Shown one piece after another: positions 31,995 to 40,852 of a stretch of DNA of 44,112 bases (its first letter is position 1; the number at the start of each line of letters is the position of its first letter). Source of the stretch: UBA6022 sp035704495. GTDB taxonomy: Bacteria > Patescibacteriota > Saccharimonadia > Saccharimonadales > Saccharimonadaceae. Below the pieces are notes generated by a model that made no database searches, was not told the DNA's origin, and saw only the letters and a list, made by a program, of their open reading frames with translations. Both the position numbers and the translations under genes were made by a program. Location: NCBI GenBank assembly GCA_035704495.1, contig DASSWW010000006.1:1-44112 (forward strand), given 5' to 3'.

Positions 31995-32861
31995 TTATTG
32001 TTTAAATCGGCGTTTAGTCGCTTTTTTCGGTGATAACTGAGCGGGCAATAATATTTCTTCTGGAATTGGTTCGTCGTCTATTTTCTGCTCGTCATCTGCC
32101 TCTGCTGGTGAATAATGGGGTATAACGATAGTCACGGTGTCGGTTGGCCCAACCAGGCCATTTTCGTTATCAAACTGGCTAACATAATTCATATTCGTAT
32201 CGTTAATGATAACTTCATTGGCAAGCGGTCCTGTCAAATCTTTAGGTATAGTACCTAGCGCAGGAACATCGTTCATTATTTGTACGGCCAAAGCAGCAGC
32301 GCCAATAGCTTTTATAGCGGCCATTTGACGCTGGTCTAGCTGTTGTCTGTATTCTATAGCTGTATCGAGTCGCGATTTCCATTCATTTTCCTGACTACGC
32401 AGTCCTGCTATTTCTGTTTTTAGACGACCAAGCCGTACACGCAGGTCAAACGAATGTTTCATTAAATCAACATACTCTGACTCGGCAGTTGTTTCGTCCA
32501 CTAAAACATCTTCGAAGTCATCATTCAAATTTGTGAGCTTCTCAAGGTCCGATGCAAACTCAGTTTTTAACTCTGCCTGCGCTTTAACTGCAGCCTCTAC
32601 TTTTTGCGTAACAGCCGTTAGCCGCGCCGTCACATCTTTTTTTAGCAATTCAATCTGTTTCTTTTGTCGTTCCACAACACCGTCAGAGGCAGATTCTTGA
32701 CGCAATTGTACTAACTTTGCACCAAACGTTTCCAGCCCTTCCATCGCAGCATTGTCATTATCTACGTGTGATGTTAATTGCACACCCTCGCCAACCGCCA
32801 GTGCATTATTCTGCTCTGCCAGCTGGTCGTCAAATTTGTGTCGTGCAATTATTTCAGTCAT
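31995..32861 (-). CDS. coiled-coil protein of the envelope operon
   Basis: 288 residues, not recognised. A long coiled coil (about 60-195; KKDVTARLTAVTQKVEAAVKA, LRVRLGRLKTEIAGLRSQENEW) is followed by a weakly hydrophobic helix (MAAIKAIGAAALAVQIM), a beta-rich segment and an acidic/proline tail ending in a basic RRFKQ. No signal peptide. It begins MTEI like the next gene, 24 bp downstream, whose N-terminal domain is also helical and cytoplasmic, so the two could interact. Fourth gene of the operon. Confidence 0.75.
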   Translation of the reverse strand: MTEIIARHKFDDQLAEQNNALAVGEGVQLTSHVDNDNAAMEGLETFGAKLVQLRQESASDGVVERQKKQIELLKKDVTARLTAVTQKVEAAVKAQAELKTEFASDLEKLTNLNDDFEDVLVDETTAESEYVDLMKHSFDLRVRLGRLKTEIAGLRSQENEWKSRLDTAIEYRQQLDQRQMAAIKAIGAAALAVQIMNDVPALGTIPKDLTGPLANEVIINDTNMNYVSQFDNENGLVGPTDTVTIVIPHYSPAEADDEQKIDDEPIPEEILLPAQLSPKKATKRRFKQ

Positions 32862-32871
32862 GCGTGTATTT

Positions 32872-34614
32872 CTATTGAGTTACTGGTTTAAATCCTGTGA
32901 TTTCTAATGTTTCAGGATCGACGGTTACTGTTGGAATAGTGATTGATTCTTTGGATTTTGGTCCAACATTTTCATAGGTCACTTCTTTGGTTTCGAGTGG
33001 TATCCCTTTGAATACTACTTCGTCCGGCATAGCACCCACAAAATCTATCGTCACATCAGGAACAGGCTTGCCTTGTTCTTTTGCTGCTTCTTTTACTGCA
33101 GACTCAATCTCTTGTTCCAATTCGCTTTCATACGTTTTTAGTACTGCTTGCATTTCATCGGCGTACTCACCTTCGGAATCGGTCAGCAGCGCGCCAACAT
33201 CTGTCGTAACAGAATTCATCAGATAATTGATATTGTCTGAATCGTGTAATGCGGCGGCGGCTTGTTCGGAATGCGCTTTCGTAACCAGAACCTCACCATC
33301 TGGGCCCTTTACTTCGCCAGGTCCAGCGAACGGTTCAGCAGGGTTAACATTGATGTTCCGCGTGTCCTCAGCTCCCATAGGAACCGGTCCAAATGCAGCT
33401 TGTGCTTCGACTTGCTCCATGTCGACAGTAATATTTTTGTCATCAATTTTTATGAATGAATCAACGTCTTGTTCGGGAACACATGCGGCGTAATTAAACG
33501 GTACTTGCGCCAGTTCAAAGTAAGGATGGCGTGTTTTGCTACCATCATCTTCCGCTTCTGTTGGTAGTAAAACTTCTATCGGGCTTCCCTTATAAATAAG
33601 CGGCCATTTTACTTCTTGTTTCATACTGCCAACCTCGCCGGAAAACAATGCTTCACCTGTGCCATCGTCGGCAAAACAATTCGCAACATCTAATTCTGCT
33701 GCGGTTAATTCGATCTCGGCAGCGGCTTTTGGTGACGGTTCATCGCCGCCTGTTACTACTGAACCCACTCCCCAAGCTGACAATGCCAATACTCCCAATC
33801 CAGCGGTGAACTTAATTGTCTTATGTTCCATCTCGTCAAGCTTTTGACGTAATCGATTTGGTTGCTTCTCGCCAGTATTTTTGCCTTGGTCGTCATGTTC
33901 ACCACCTGGTTGTTCCTGTATGTGTGCGCTTGGAGCAACTGCAGGCTTTGGTGTTGAGCGATGCGGCGTAGCGCTACCGCCAGCGGTGTAGTTTTGCGAA
34001 GGAATAAACGGGCGACCACCATGAATTGAGTTCAGAACCTCCGCCAGCGCAGCTTTGTCGTCAGCTGCTTCTTGCTCGGCTATTGCACGTTGCCTAGCTT
34101 GCTCGGCTCGTTGGTCGGCTTCTTCGCGTCGTCTATCTTGTTCATTTTTTTGTTTCAGTAGACTCTCTAGCTCATCATCAATTTCTGAACCAAGTTTGCC
34201 ATAAACTTTTTTTGCTCTTTGCGTCTTTTCAATCTTTGCATCGATGTCAATATCTTCTTGCGGCACATCATATGAATGACCATCATGGTCTTCCTGTGGT
34301 ATTTGCATCTCAGCAACTGGTCGAACTGGCGACGGTACGTTAGGCTTTTGGTTAAAGTACGCTAACGCATCTGAAACTTCGTTTGAGCTAATTGGTTCAT
34401 GAGCAACCGTACCATTTGGTGCGATTATAAAGTTACCACTATCGTCTCGGATAGGTTTCCATAAATATCCGTTGTCATCTTTATAGTATGGTTCGATACG
34501 ACGCGGCTCGGCGCCATAATTTGCTGATTCATTACGTGGAATTGGCGGTAAGCGGTCTTGATTTTTCATAGCTTTCCTTTCGCTCTTTCGATTAGATTTC
34601 AATTTATCATTCAT
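32872..34614 (-). CDS. single-TM protein of the envelope operon, DUF4230-like outer domain
   Basis: 580 residues. Cytoplasmic part (1-265) with a proline-rich start and a charged coiled coil (130-190, KKVYGKLGSEIDDELESLL…EEADQRAEQARQRA); membrane helix 268-286 (AGLGVLALSAWGVGSVV); outer part 290-580. A block around YAACVPEQDVDSFIKIDDKNITVDM recalls FCYDG…DVTIDPSDVRVC in the 321-residue protein upstream, so the two may be diverged paralogues of a DUF4230-like fold; this comparison is by eye. ATG 34614 overlaps the previous stop as ATGA, with GGAG upstream. Function unknown. Confidence 0.75.
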   Translation of the reverse strand: MNDKLKSNRKSERKAMKNQDRLPPIPRNESANYGAEPRRIEPYYKDDNGYLWKPIRDDSGNFIIAPNGTVAHEPISSNEVSDALAYFNQKPNVPSPVRPVAEMQIPQEDHDGHSYDVPQEDIDIDAKIEKTQRAKKVYGKLGSEIDDELESLLKQKNEQDRRREEADQRAEQARQRAIAEQEAADDKAALAEVLNSIHGGRPFIPSQNYTAGGSATPHRSTPKPAVAPSAHIQEQPGGEHDDQGKNTGEKQPNRLRQKLDEMEHKTIKFTAGLGVLALSAWGVGSVVTGGDEPSPKAAAEIELTAAELDVANCFADDGTGEALFSGEVGSMKQEVKWPLIYKGSPIEVLLPTEAEDDGSKTRHPYFELAQVPFNYAACVPEQDVDSFIKIDDKNITVDMEQVEAQAAFGPVPMGAEDTRNINVNPAEPFAGPGEVKGPDGEVLVTKAHSEQAAAALHDSDNINYLMNSVTTDVGALLTDSEGEYADEMQAVLKTYESELEQEIESAVKEAAKEQGKPVPDVTIDFVGAMPDEVVFKGIPLETKEVTYENVGPKSKESITIPTVTVDPETLEITGFKPVTQ

Positions 34615-35039
34615 TGTTCTTCTCCTAGTGAAAACAGCTCTACGAGTGTTCCCAGATCATTTACGATATCGCTTGCATTTTCTCCAAGTTGCATAACTTG
34701 TTCCGGTAATTCCGCTGCATCTACTACTAGTTCTTGTACATTTCTGATTTCACCTGTTTTGACAAAGGTACCGGCGGTGTCGACTGCAACGAATGGTGTC
34801 ACTGCTAGTAGACTGATTAGTGCCGCCCGCCCAACTTTTTGTCGCGTTTTATTAATTGGTGATTGTTGCTGTTCATTATCGGCTGATTTGTCGTCCAGTC
34901 TGTGTCGTTGTGGGTTGTCTGTCGTATCTATTTCTGTACCTTCGACAAACTCACCCTTGGCGCTATCGTAGACGATACACACTCCCTGGGGTGGGTCATT
35001 ATATTCTAATGGCCGATTGATCGAATCAGGTTTACGCAT
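34611..35039 (-). CDS. small single-TM protein of the envelope operon
   Basis: 142 residues from ATG 35039, not recognised. Polar N-terminus, a basic stretch (NKTRQKVGR), one membrane helix (about 71-90, AALISLLAVTPFVAVDTAG) and a short outer acidic tail with heptad-like leucines. A GTG at 35084 would lengthen it, but ATG 35039 has GGAGG 7 nt upstream and overlaps the preceding stop by a few bases (ATGCGTAA), typical of coupling. It ends by a 4-bp ATGA overlap with the next gene. Confidence 0.75.
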   Translation of the reverse strand: MRKPDSINRPLEYNDPPQGVCIVYDSAKGEFVEGTEIDTTDNPQRHRLDDKSADNEQQQSPINKTRQKVGRAALISLLAVTPFVAVDTAGTFVKTGEIRNVQELVVDAAELPEQVMQLGENASDIVNDLGTLVELFSLGEEQ

Positions 35040-35997
35040 CTTTACCCTCCAAAACACTTTTTGGAATTTCGCACTCGGCCGCACCAGGAGTTATATTCCA
35101 CCCCTCGGCAACTTTTTTGTCAATCGCGTCTTGAACATCCGACTGCTTGCTCAGTTCGATTATTTCACCTTTACGTATATCCAAATTGACCGATGCAGTT
35201 TCGTTTTCGCTACGTATGATATCTTCTTCAATCAGGAGTTCAATATCGTCTTCCGTTTCTACTAGCACCTCTGCACCGCATTCATCAATTACTTTTATGA
35301 TTGCTGCGTTTTCAGCCATTTGTTCTAGGTTTGCCCATAGCTGGTTCTCTTTGGCGATATCGTCCATATTAACAAGTGGTTCAAACCAAGTATCTTGTAG
35401 CGACCTGTTTAAATCATTACTTGCGTGATTAATATCTTCTACAAAGCTGGAACTTGGTGTGGGGTGCGGGGTAACCGATGGATTCTTTTTGGCACAAACA
35501 CGAACATCCGAAGGGTCGATGGTTACATCGTAATGGCGGCGATTTTCTTCGACATAGGTCGTTTCTTTAATATGTTCAACGCCGCCGTCATAACAAAAAC
35601 TAGCAGTAACGCCAACATTATCAAGTGTTACCGAATTGGCGAGTGACGGTAAGTCAATTCCAAAAAGTCCTTCGCGTTCAATAACTTGTTCCGCAAACGA
35701 TCCGTTCACAATTGCGCCAAAACCTACGACGTGTTGTTCGGATAAATCCCTATCGATATACTGCACGACGACCGACTCTTCAGATTGTTTAACGTTGCTA
35801 CTAACCGTTTCTGCTTCCCCCTCGTTGTTACATGCAGCTAATAGGCCAAGTGAGGCACTTGTTCCAGCCACTCCCAGCAGAGCAACTGCTTTTCCTAGAC
35901 GACCCGACCGTTCTTGACGCTCGTCAACAGTGCGTGTCTCGCCACTCACAACCGCTTGATTGCTTGCTAAGTCGTAACTAGGTCGTCGCTCTGACAT
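35032..35997 (-). CDS. probable lipoprotein or membrane-anchored protein heading the envelope operon
   Basis: 321 residues. A polar N-terminus of 35 residues, a hydrophobic stretch 36-55 and a lipobox LAAC with Cys56, followed by NNEGEAE. The n-region is long for a signal peptide, so it could also stay as a membrane anchor. The outer domain contains cysteines (FCYDGG, VRVCAKK, DECGAE, AAECE) that could form disulfides, and may be related to the outer domain of the 580-residue protein. First gene of the operon; AAAGGAGA stands before the ATG. Function unknown. Confidence 0.75.
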   Translation of the reverse strand: MSERRPSYDLASNQAVVSGETRTVDERQERSGRLGKAVALLGVAGTSASLGLLAACNNEGEAETVSSNVKQSEESVVVQYIDRDLSEQHVVGFGAIVNGSFAEQVIEREGLFGIDLPSLANSVTLDNVGVTASFCYDGGVEHIKETTYVEENRRHYDVTIDPSDVRVCAKKNPSVTPHPTPSSSFVEDINHASNDLNRSLQDTWFEPLVNMDDIAKENQLWANLEQMAENAAIIKVIDECGAEVLVETEDDIELLIEEDIIRSENETASVNLDIRKGEIIELSKQSDVQDAIDKKVAEGWNITPGAAECEIPKSVLEGKDA

Positions 35998-36058
35998 AGA
36001 TATGTCTCCTTTATTACAAGTAGCTTAGGGTAGCATAATAAAACACCCGAACAACACT

Positions 36059-36083
36059 TTCACAAACGTGAATTATCGTTCAC
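36059..36083. promoter_or_regulatory. alternating GTGAA/TTCAC repeats in the leader of the envelope operon
   Basis: TTCAC-AAAC-GTGAA-TTATCG-TTCAC: three copies of one 5-mer in alternating orientation, lying 62-86 bp upstream of the first ATG and about 75-100 bp inside the predicted transcript. It could be a repressor site or alternative RNA hairpins. Confidence 0.4.
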
Positions 36084-36164
36084 AGGCGCCACCAGTAGTC
36101 ATGCTATGCGCGTAACATTTATAGCTGGTAATTTACTATACCTAAGCCAACTTACTTTAGATGA

Positions 36165-36193
36165 ATAATATACTATACATAACGTAATGTCAA
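36165..36193 (-). promoter_or_regulatory. promoter of the five-gene envelope operon
   Basis: TTGACA, 17 bp, TATTAT on the minus strand. It implies a leader of about 160 nt before ATG 35997. Confidence 0.6.
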
Positions 36194-36216
36194 TAAAATT
36201 GTGTAATAAACATATA

Positions 36217-36240
36217 AAAAACGCTGTATATAGCGTTTTT
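36217..36240. terminator. terminator of trhO
   Basis: AAAAACGCT / AGCGTTTTT, 9-bp stem with a 6-nt loop, 30 bp after the trhO stop; U-rich in both directions. Confidence 0.75.
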
Positions 36241-36270
36241 ACCATTCATAATGCGACGCTCTATCGCTCA

Positions 36271-37173
36271 TTACATAGTTTTTACGGTAGTCGTTGAGCG
36301 TTGACGACAATCGTCGGTGTGAAACAACAAATCAGGGTTTTGCTTGCAGTGCAGACAAATTAGCACCAAATCATTACAGTTCGCCCAAGCACAGTTTTCG
36401 TAGTTATTAGTCGGACCTTGGCAATGGCTACATTCGCCAATTGTTTTCGTATGATCACTAAAATCAACCGTCATACGATCATCAAACACTCGCAAACTAC
36501 CTTCCCACAATCCGTCATCACCATAGGCTTCGCCGTATTTTACAATGCCACCATCTATCTGGTAGACTTCGCTAAACCCACGGTTAATCATCAGGCTAGA
36601 TAAAATTTCGCATCGTATACCGCCCGTGCAGTAGGTAACAATAGGCTTATCTTTTAAGTCATCGTACTTGCCGCTTTCTAGTTCGCGAATAAAATCGCGA
36701 CTGGTATGCGTATTGGGAACAACCGCATTTTTAAACTTACCGATTGCCGCCTCGTGTGCGTTACGACCATCAAAAAAAACGACATCATTCCGTTTTTGCA
36801 CCAGTTCATTTACTTGTTTCGGTTTTAAATGTTTGCCGCCACCAACCACACCATTTTCATCCACACGCAGTTCATCCGCGGCGTCAAATGCGACGATTTC
36901 GTCGCGCACCTTAACGCTCATACGCGGAAAGTTTTCGCGACCGCCATCACTCCATTTAAAAACGATGGTTTTAAATCCAGCGAACTCTTTCGTAGCTTTG
37001 ATATATGCTTTTAAATTAGCCACGTCACCACCAACCGTACCATTAATACCATGTGGCGAAATTAGGACACGGCCATTCAAATTCAGACTATCGCACAACG
37101 TTTTTTGCCATAGTCGCATCGTCACCGGATCGCCAACCGGCGTGAATTTATAGTACAGTAAAATTTTTTGCAT
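36271..37173 (-). CDS. trhO: tRNA uridine(34) hydroxylase TrhO (rhodanese family, YceA-like)
   Basis: 300 residues: N-terminal acylphosphatase-like domain (HGINGTVGG), a central rhodanese domain with active-site cysteine in TYCTGGIRCE, and a C-terminal cysteine-rich tail (CSHCQGP, CAWANCNDL, CLHC, DDC). The family makes 5-hydroxyuridine at wobble position 34 of tRNAs. The TTG just before ATG 37173 is not needed. A TATAAT box is 8 nt before the ATG and there is no Shine-Dalgarno, so the mRNA is probably leaderless. Confidence 0.93.
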   Translation of the reverse strand: MQKILLYYKFTPVGDPVTMRLWQKTLCDSLNLNGRVLISPHGINGTVGGDVANLKAYIKATKEFAGFKTIVFKWSDGGRENFPRMSVKVRDEIVAFDAADELRVDENGVVGGGKHLKPKQVNELVQKRNDVVFFDGRNAHEAAIGKFKNAVVPNTHTSRDFIRELESGKYDDLKDKPIVTYCTGGIRCEILSSLMINRGFSEVYQIDGGIVKYGEAYGDDGLWEGSLRVFDDRMTVDFSDHTKTIGECSHCQGPTNNYENCAWANCNDLVLICLHCKQNPDLLFHTDDCRQRSTTTVKTM

Positions 37174-37293
37174 CAATATATATTATACTATACGATTACA
37201 TTTACTATCATTACGACTCTGCGACCTCGCCTGCTTTGTTCGCGCGCGGTCGGCGGAACCACATTGCATTATAAATATTTACGATGTCTACAA

Positions 37294-37322
37294 TTGACAT
37301 AACCATAAAAATGAGTTATAAT
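37294..37322 (+). promoter_or_regulatory. perfect consensus sigma70 promoter
   Basis: TTGACA, exactly 17 bp, TATAAT. The only promoter in the window matching the consensus at all 12 positions. It drives the unknown gene at 37417 after a leader of about 85 nt. Confidence 0.85.
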
Positions 37323-37416
37323 CCAGGCAAGCAAAGTTTATGACACCGAGTTCATAACGCTATCCCATTTTTTTGGCGAAAGTGCTTACCGTTCGTTTAT
37401 AGGTTGGGTGATTCTC

Positions 37417-37935
37417 GTGAATCAAATTTCAGATGCTCTGAGAAAGAGCATTGCAAAAAAGCAACAGGCGCTTGAAGCAAAAGTAGCCATTGCTATGGTT
37501 CACTTGCCTCGTATCATCGATGAAAAACATGGCGGAAAACTACGCGCGACCAGTCGCGACCAGATGCGTGATATTCTCATCAAAGACGGCGTGCTTGGCG
37601 CCAGACATAACGCCAAACATATTGCACACGCAAAAAAGCACGACATACCCCTAAATCGGTGGGAGCAACAAACCGCAGAGAAAATCATCAATCAGGCTAT
37701 CGCGTATGCTGATGCTGCTGGTGTCATCGTGGATCAACCAGGCGAATGGACTGTTGAAATTCAACTTGGACCAAATTACACCTCAGTAACGACAACAGAG
37801 ATTGAAGTCGAAGCTGAGTTCGTATCGAGTTTAGCAAATGAATTTGTCCACACCGAGGATACCTATCATCCATTCGACCGTCTTACCGCGCATCTGTGCG
37901 CAAAGCTTGGTGACGATATGACGGCCTACAAATGA
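37417..37935 (+). CDS. hypothetical protein, 172 aa, behind a very strong promoter
   Basis: Not recognised. Soluble, mostly helical in the first 110 residues (LRKSIAKKQQALEAKVAIAMVHLPRIIDE, then HNAKHIAHAKKH), then a beta-rich acidic part (GEWTVEIQLGPNY … TEIEVEAEF). No cysteine-rich or membrane parts except one cysteine near the end. GTG 37417 is preferred by position; a GTG at 37408 would add three residues, and neither has a clear Shine-Dalgarno. It is flanked by a perfect promoter and a very strong terminator, so it should be an abundant, monocistronic product. Confidence 0.7.
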   Translation: MNQISDALRKSIAKKQQALEAKVAIAMVHLPRIIDEKHGGKLRATSRDQMRDILIKDGVLGARHNAKHIAHAKKHDIPLNRWEQQTAEKIINQAIAYADAAGVIVDQPGEWTVEIQLGPNYTSVTTTEIEVEAEFVSSLANEFVHTEDTYHPFDRLTAHLCAKLGDDMTAYK

Positions 37936-37990
37936 ACAAACGGTCGGGACAAAACAGATTACTCTGCAACGTCCCGACCTTTTCATTTGT
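37928..37990. terminator. bidirectional two-part terminator
   Basis: Inner stem GGTCGGGAC / GTCCCGACC (37942-37950 with 37971-37979) and outer stem ACAAATGAA / TTCATTTGT (37928-37936 with 37982-37990). It contains the stop codon of the 37417 gene and lies 7 bp from the end of the convergent helicase gene. Confidence 0.88.
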
Positions 37991-37997
37991 CCACACT

Positions 37998-40736
37998 CTA
38001 GCCAAGTAGCGCGCGAATCTGCATCGCTGTATATTGTTTACGCTCGTGAACAAACATAACCTGTCGCCCATCGTCAAGGTATATGTTGCCATTCAGCAAG
38101 ACAACATCTGCTCGATTAAAATGTCGGATAGTCGGCTGTCCACTTTTATAGGCGACACCAAACTGCATACCCTGTACGTTGATTTCTGTCGGCGCATTAT
38201 CAATAATTTCCTGACGCTGCTGCGATGAAATAAACGCATCAAGTGTAACGTTCATCATTCGCAAATTATTATCAATCAGCGCCGGATCAAGGATATCAAC
38301 AGGAGCGGCAGCACTAATAAATTTTTCCAAATCCATTTGCGTCAACTGAGTTAGTTTGATGTTCGTCAAATGCTGCAATCTCTCTAATTCTTTTTTAATT
38401 CCTCGTAATTCTTGTTGGGCCGAGCCAGGATGTTCAACTGCGTACTTTATCACTTCTTGACGAATCGATGCAGATGGTTCGGCGGCGGCTTCTTCACGCA
38501 CGCCCAAATCCATTTCGTTATATACCTGTCGTTTAATCTGAACTGGTTTTCCGTCACGCCACTTCACTTCACCCGTCGGCTGCCACTCGCATTGGCTGAG
38601 AGCGACTTTTCCTAGTACTGAAATATCTTTTACAACCGTTACTGTTTCTAAAATTGGCTTTTCGGTTCGGTTGCCTTTTATGTATTTCTCGGTGCGATAG
38701 GGTGAGCCGATAGCGAATGCATGTTTGCCAGTGACGACGCTTCGGTTGCTGATCGTACGTGGTATTTCGCGGTCTTTGCTAACGCCTTTATAAGTACGGT
38801 CGCCGGAATATTGATATACATTTTCGGGCATACCAGCATAAATACATCGTTTAATAAGTTCACGTTCTTCTTGTGTTGGCGGTAATACAACCCCTAGCTG
38901 TGCGTCTGATTTGCGAGCAACCTTCCAATATGTTTCCCTGGCGCGCTGCATGTTTTTAACATCCAAATCAAATTTTTGTTGTTCGTACATCGATTTGCCT
39001 TGCATCGCAATAAAGATATCTAACTGTGCCAATAAGTCTGACTCTTGCTCTTCGGTTAACGATTTCCAGCGACGTCCCACATCGTGGGCGAATAGTTGTA
39101 ATCCCCCTGCCTCGTGCGACGAAACAATTGCTGCCATATACGAGCGGACTTCGGGTGAATATTGATCGGCTTCAATCATCATACGCGCTGATGATGCCTG
39201 AATCGGAAACTCATTCATACGCTTGCCGATTGTCGTGATCTTGCCGTCATCGTCCAATGCTCCCAAAATACGCAACGACTCTTTGGACCGTTCAATCACC
39301 GCTTGATCAATAGTATGCATAAATTTCAAGGTGGCAAAATCAGTACCGCCAGCTGCGTTTCGCAGTACATAGCGGTCGGGATTTGTCCGCTGCGCTTCGG
39401 GGACTTCGTACTCATCACGTTCATCCATCGCAACATACGGTATGTCACTACTAGGGCGCGTTGCATCATACCAGCCCGGTGCTATACGACCAGCCCGGCC
39501 AGCCCACTGCATACAATCTGCGCGTGAAGACGGGTAGAGAGCAAGGCACAAAATACCGTTTTCATCCATTTCCATATGACGCGCATAGCCACAATCAACC
39601 ACTCCACCAATACCTGGAATAGTCAGGCTGGTTTTGGCGGCGTTGGTTGCAAAAATAATTTTTAATCCTGGAAAATCCGTCCGAAAGGCCTGCTGTTGCG
39701 CCTTGTCGGACATCTTGCTGTGCAGCGGTAAAAACGTCGATGATTCAGCGATGTGCTTTGGCAACGCAGCCTGCACCTCGTCCATCCAATCTTTAATTTC
39801 TCGTTTGCCAGGACACGTCACAATAAAATCTGTTGGTAACAATTCACCCTCATAACCATCAGCTGTCATTGCCTTTTGTTTTTGGGCAAGTTCGTACATT
39901 TCTATGGCACGAATTGTGGCACGTTGAACCGAAGTTGATTCGGGAAATTCTTGCTTTTTGACACCGAACGTTCGACCTGGCACTTCGATAACAGGTGGCA
40001 GTTCACCTAATACTTCCGCATAATATTTTTGCAATTTTGCCGTATCCATCGTCGCGCTTTGCAGTACAAAACGCATTTCAGGATGTTCAACAATCAAGTT
40101 CCGAATGAGCGCCAGCTCCATTTCGGTATCCATACCCCATTCGTGCACTTCGTCGATAATAACAACTTCTTTTTCGACTCTTTGGCGGCCGTAGGTATCT
40201 TGTGCATATAACAACCCGTCAGTCACATTAACAATTCGAGTATTCTCGGTTTTAGTATTTTTTTCAGCGGTATGATACGCCGACACATCACGTGGCGTAT
40301 CCTGCCAACGATTAAATATTTCTTCACCTATGCGATCAGCGACACTGCTGGCCGCGATGCGACGTGGCTGTGTTTGAATGACATAATAGCCACGTTCGTA
40401 GAGAAATTGTGGAATTTGCGTGCTTTTTCCTCCACCAGTATCAGCCGTGACAATTGTTATACGATTATCATCGACAGTTTGCCCAATAATCTCCTTGTAT
40501 GGAGCAATCGGCAGGTCGGTATTGCCAAGCGCTGGACGTTCGAGCGTCTGGATATTTACCCGTGATTCGTAGTCAACAGAGTCGTCACTATATTCATCAC
40601 GCTGCTGCCGCGCCCAGCGCAAACTTTGCGTCGCAACATTTTCATAAGGATTTTCTTCGGTAAAATAGCGTGGTTGCGCATTATAACCTTGCACTGGAGC
40701 GTGGTTAAAATTCTTTGAACCGAAATCGCGCTGCAT
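37998..40736 (-). CDS. hrpA: DEAH-type RNA helicase, HrpA-like
   Basis: 912 residues from ATG 40736. Motif I TADTGGGKST, motif II DEVH (in place of DEAH), motif III SAT, motif V TNAAKTSLTIPGI and motif VI QWAGRAGRIAPG, followed by the HA2/ratchet region and a C-terminal part shorter than in E. coli HrpA (about 1300 aa). It probably remodels RNA or stalled ribosomes. The chosen ATG has AAAGGG 5 nt upstream; ATGs at 40778/40775 lie in a TGGTATGAT extended -10 box. Terminates at a shared hairpin with the 37417 gene. Confidence 0.9.
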   Translation of the reverse strand: MQRDFGSKNFNHAPVQGYNAQPRYFTEENPYENVATQSLRWARQQRDEYSDDSVDYESRVNIQTLERPALGNTDLPIAPYKEIIGQTVDDNRITIVTADTGGGKSTQIPQFLYERGYYVIQTQPRRIAASSVADRIGEEIFNRWQDTPRDVSAYHTAEKNTKTENTRIVNVTDGLLYAQDTYGRQRVEKEVVIIDEVHEWGMDTEMELALIRNLIVEHPEMRFVLQSATMDTAKLQKYYAEVLGELPPVIEVPGRTFGVKKQEFPESTSVQRATIRAIEMYELAQKQKAMTADGYEGELLPTDFIVTCPGKREIKDWMDEVQAALPKHIAESSTFLPLHSKMSDKAQQQAFRTDFPGLKIIFATNAAKTSLTIPGIGGVVDCGYARHMEMDENGILCLALYPSSRADCMQWAGRAGRIAPGWYDATRPSSDIPYVAMDERDEYEVPEAQRTNPDRYVLRNAAGGTDFATLKFMHTIDQAVIERSKESLRILGALDDDGKITTIGKRMNEFPIQASSARMMIEADQYSPEVRSYMAAIVSSHEAGGLQLFAHDVGRRWKSLTEEQESDLLAQLDIFIAMQGKSMYEQQKFDLDVKNMQRARETYWKVARKSDAQLGVVLPPTQEERELIKRCIYAGMPENVYQYSGDRTYKGVSKDREIPRTISNRSVVTGKHAFAIGSPYRTEKYIKGNRTEKPILETVTVVKDISVLGKVALSQCEWQPTGEVKWRDGKPVQIKRQVYNEMDLGVREEAAAEPSASIRQEVIKYAVEHPGSAQQELRGIKKELERLQHLTNIKLTQLTQMDLEKFISAAAPVDILDPALIDNNLRMMNVTLDAFISSQQRQEIIDNAPTEINVQGMQFGVAYKSGQPTIRHFNRADVVLLNGNIYLDDGRQVMFVHERKQYTAMQIRALLG

Positions 40737-40810
40737 ATACCCTTTCGCCACCAAAAAATTGTTCGTTAGTCTCATCATACCACTACGGGCAATGACTTGC
40801 TATAGCAAAA

Positions 40811-40832
40811 GATCCGCTTATGATAGCGGATC
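40811..40832. terminator. terminator of rplY
   Basis: GATCCGCT / AGCGGATC, 8-bp stem with a 6-nt loop, flanked by an A-run and a T-run, 20 bp after the L25 stop. Confidence 0.85.
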
Positions 40833-40852
40833 CTTTTTATCGTTAACGTTAA

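Noticed and set aside
26886..35997. Integrated phage or conjugative element
   Set aside because: No integrase, terminase, capsid, relaxase, VirB4 or flanking repeats were seen; the tail-lysozyme domain alone is not enough.
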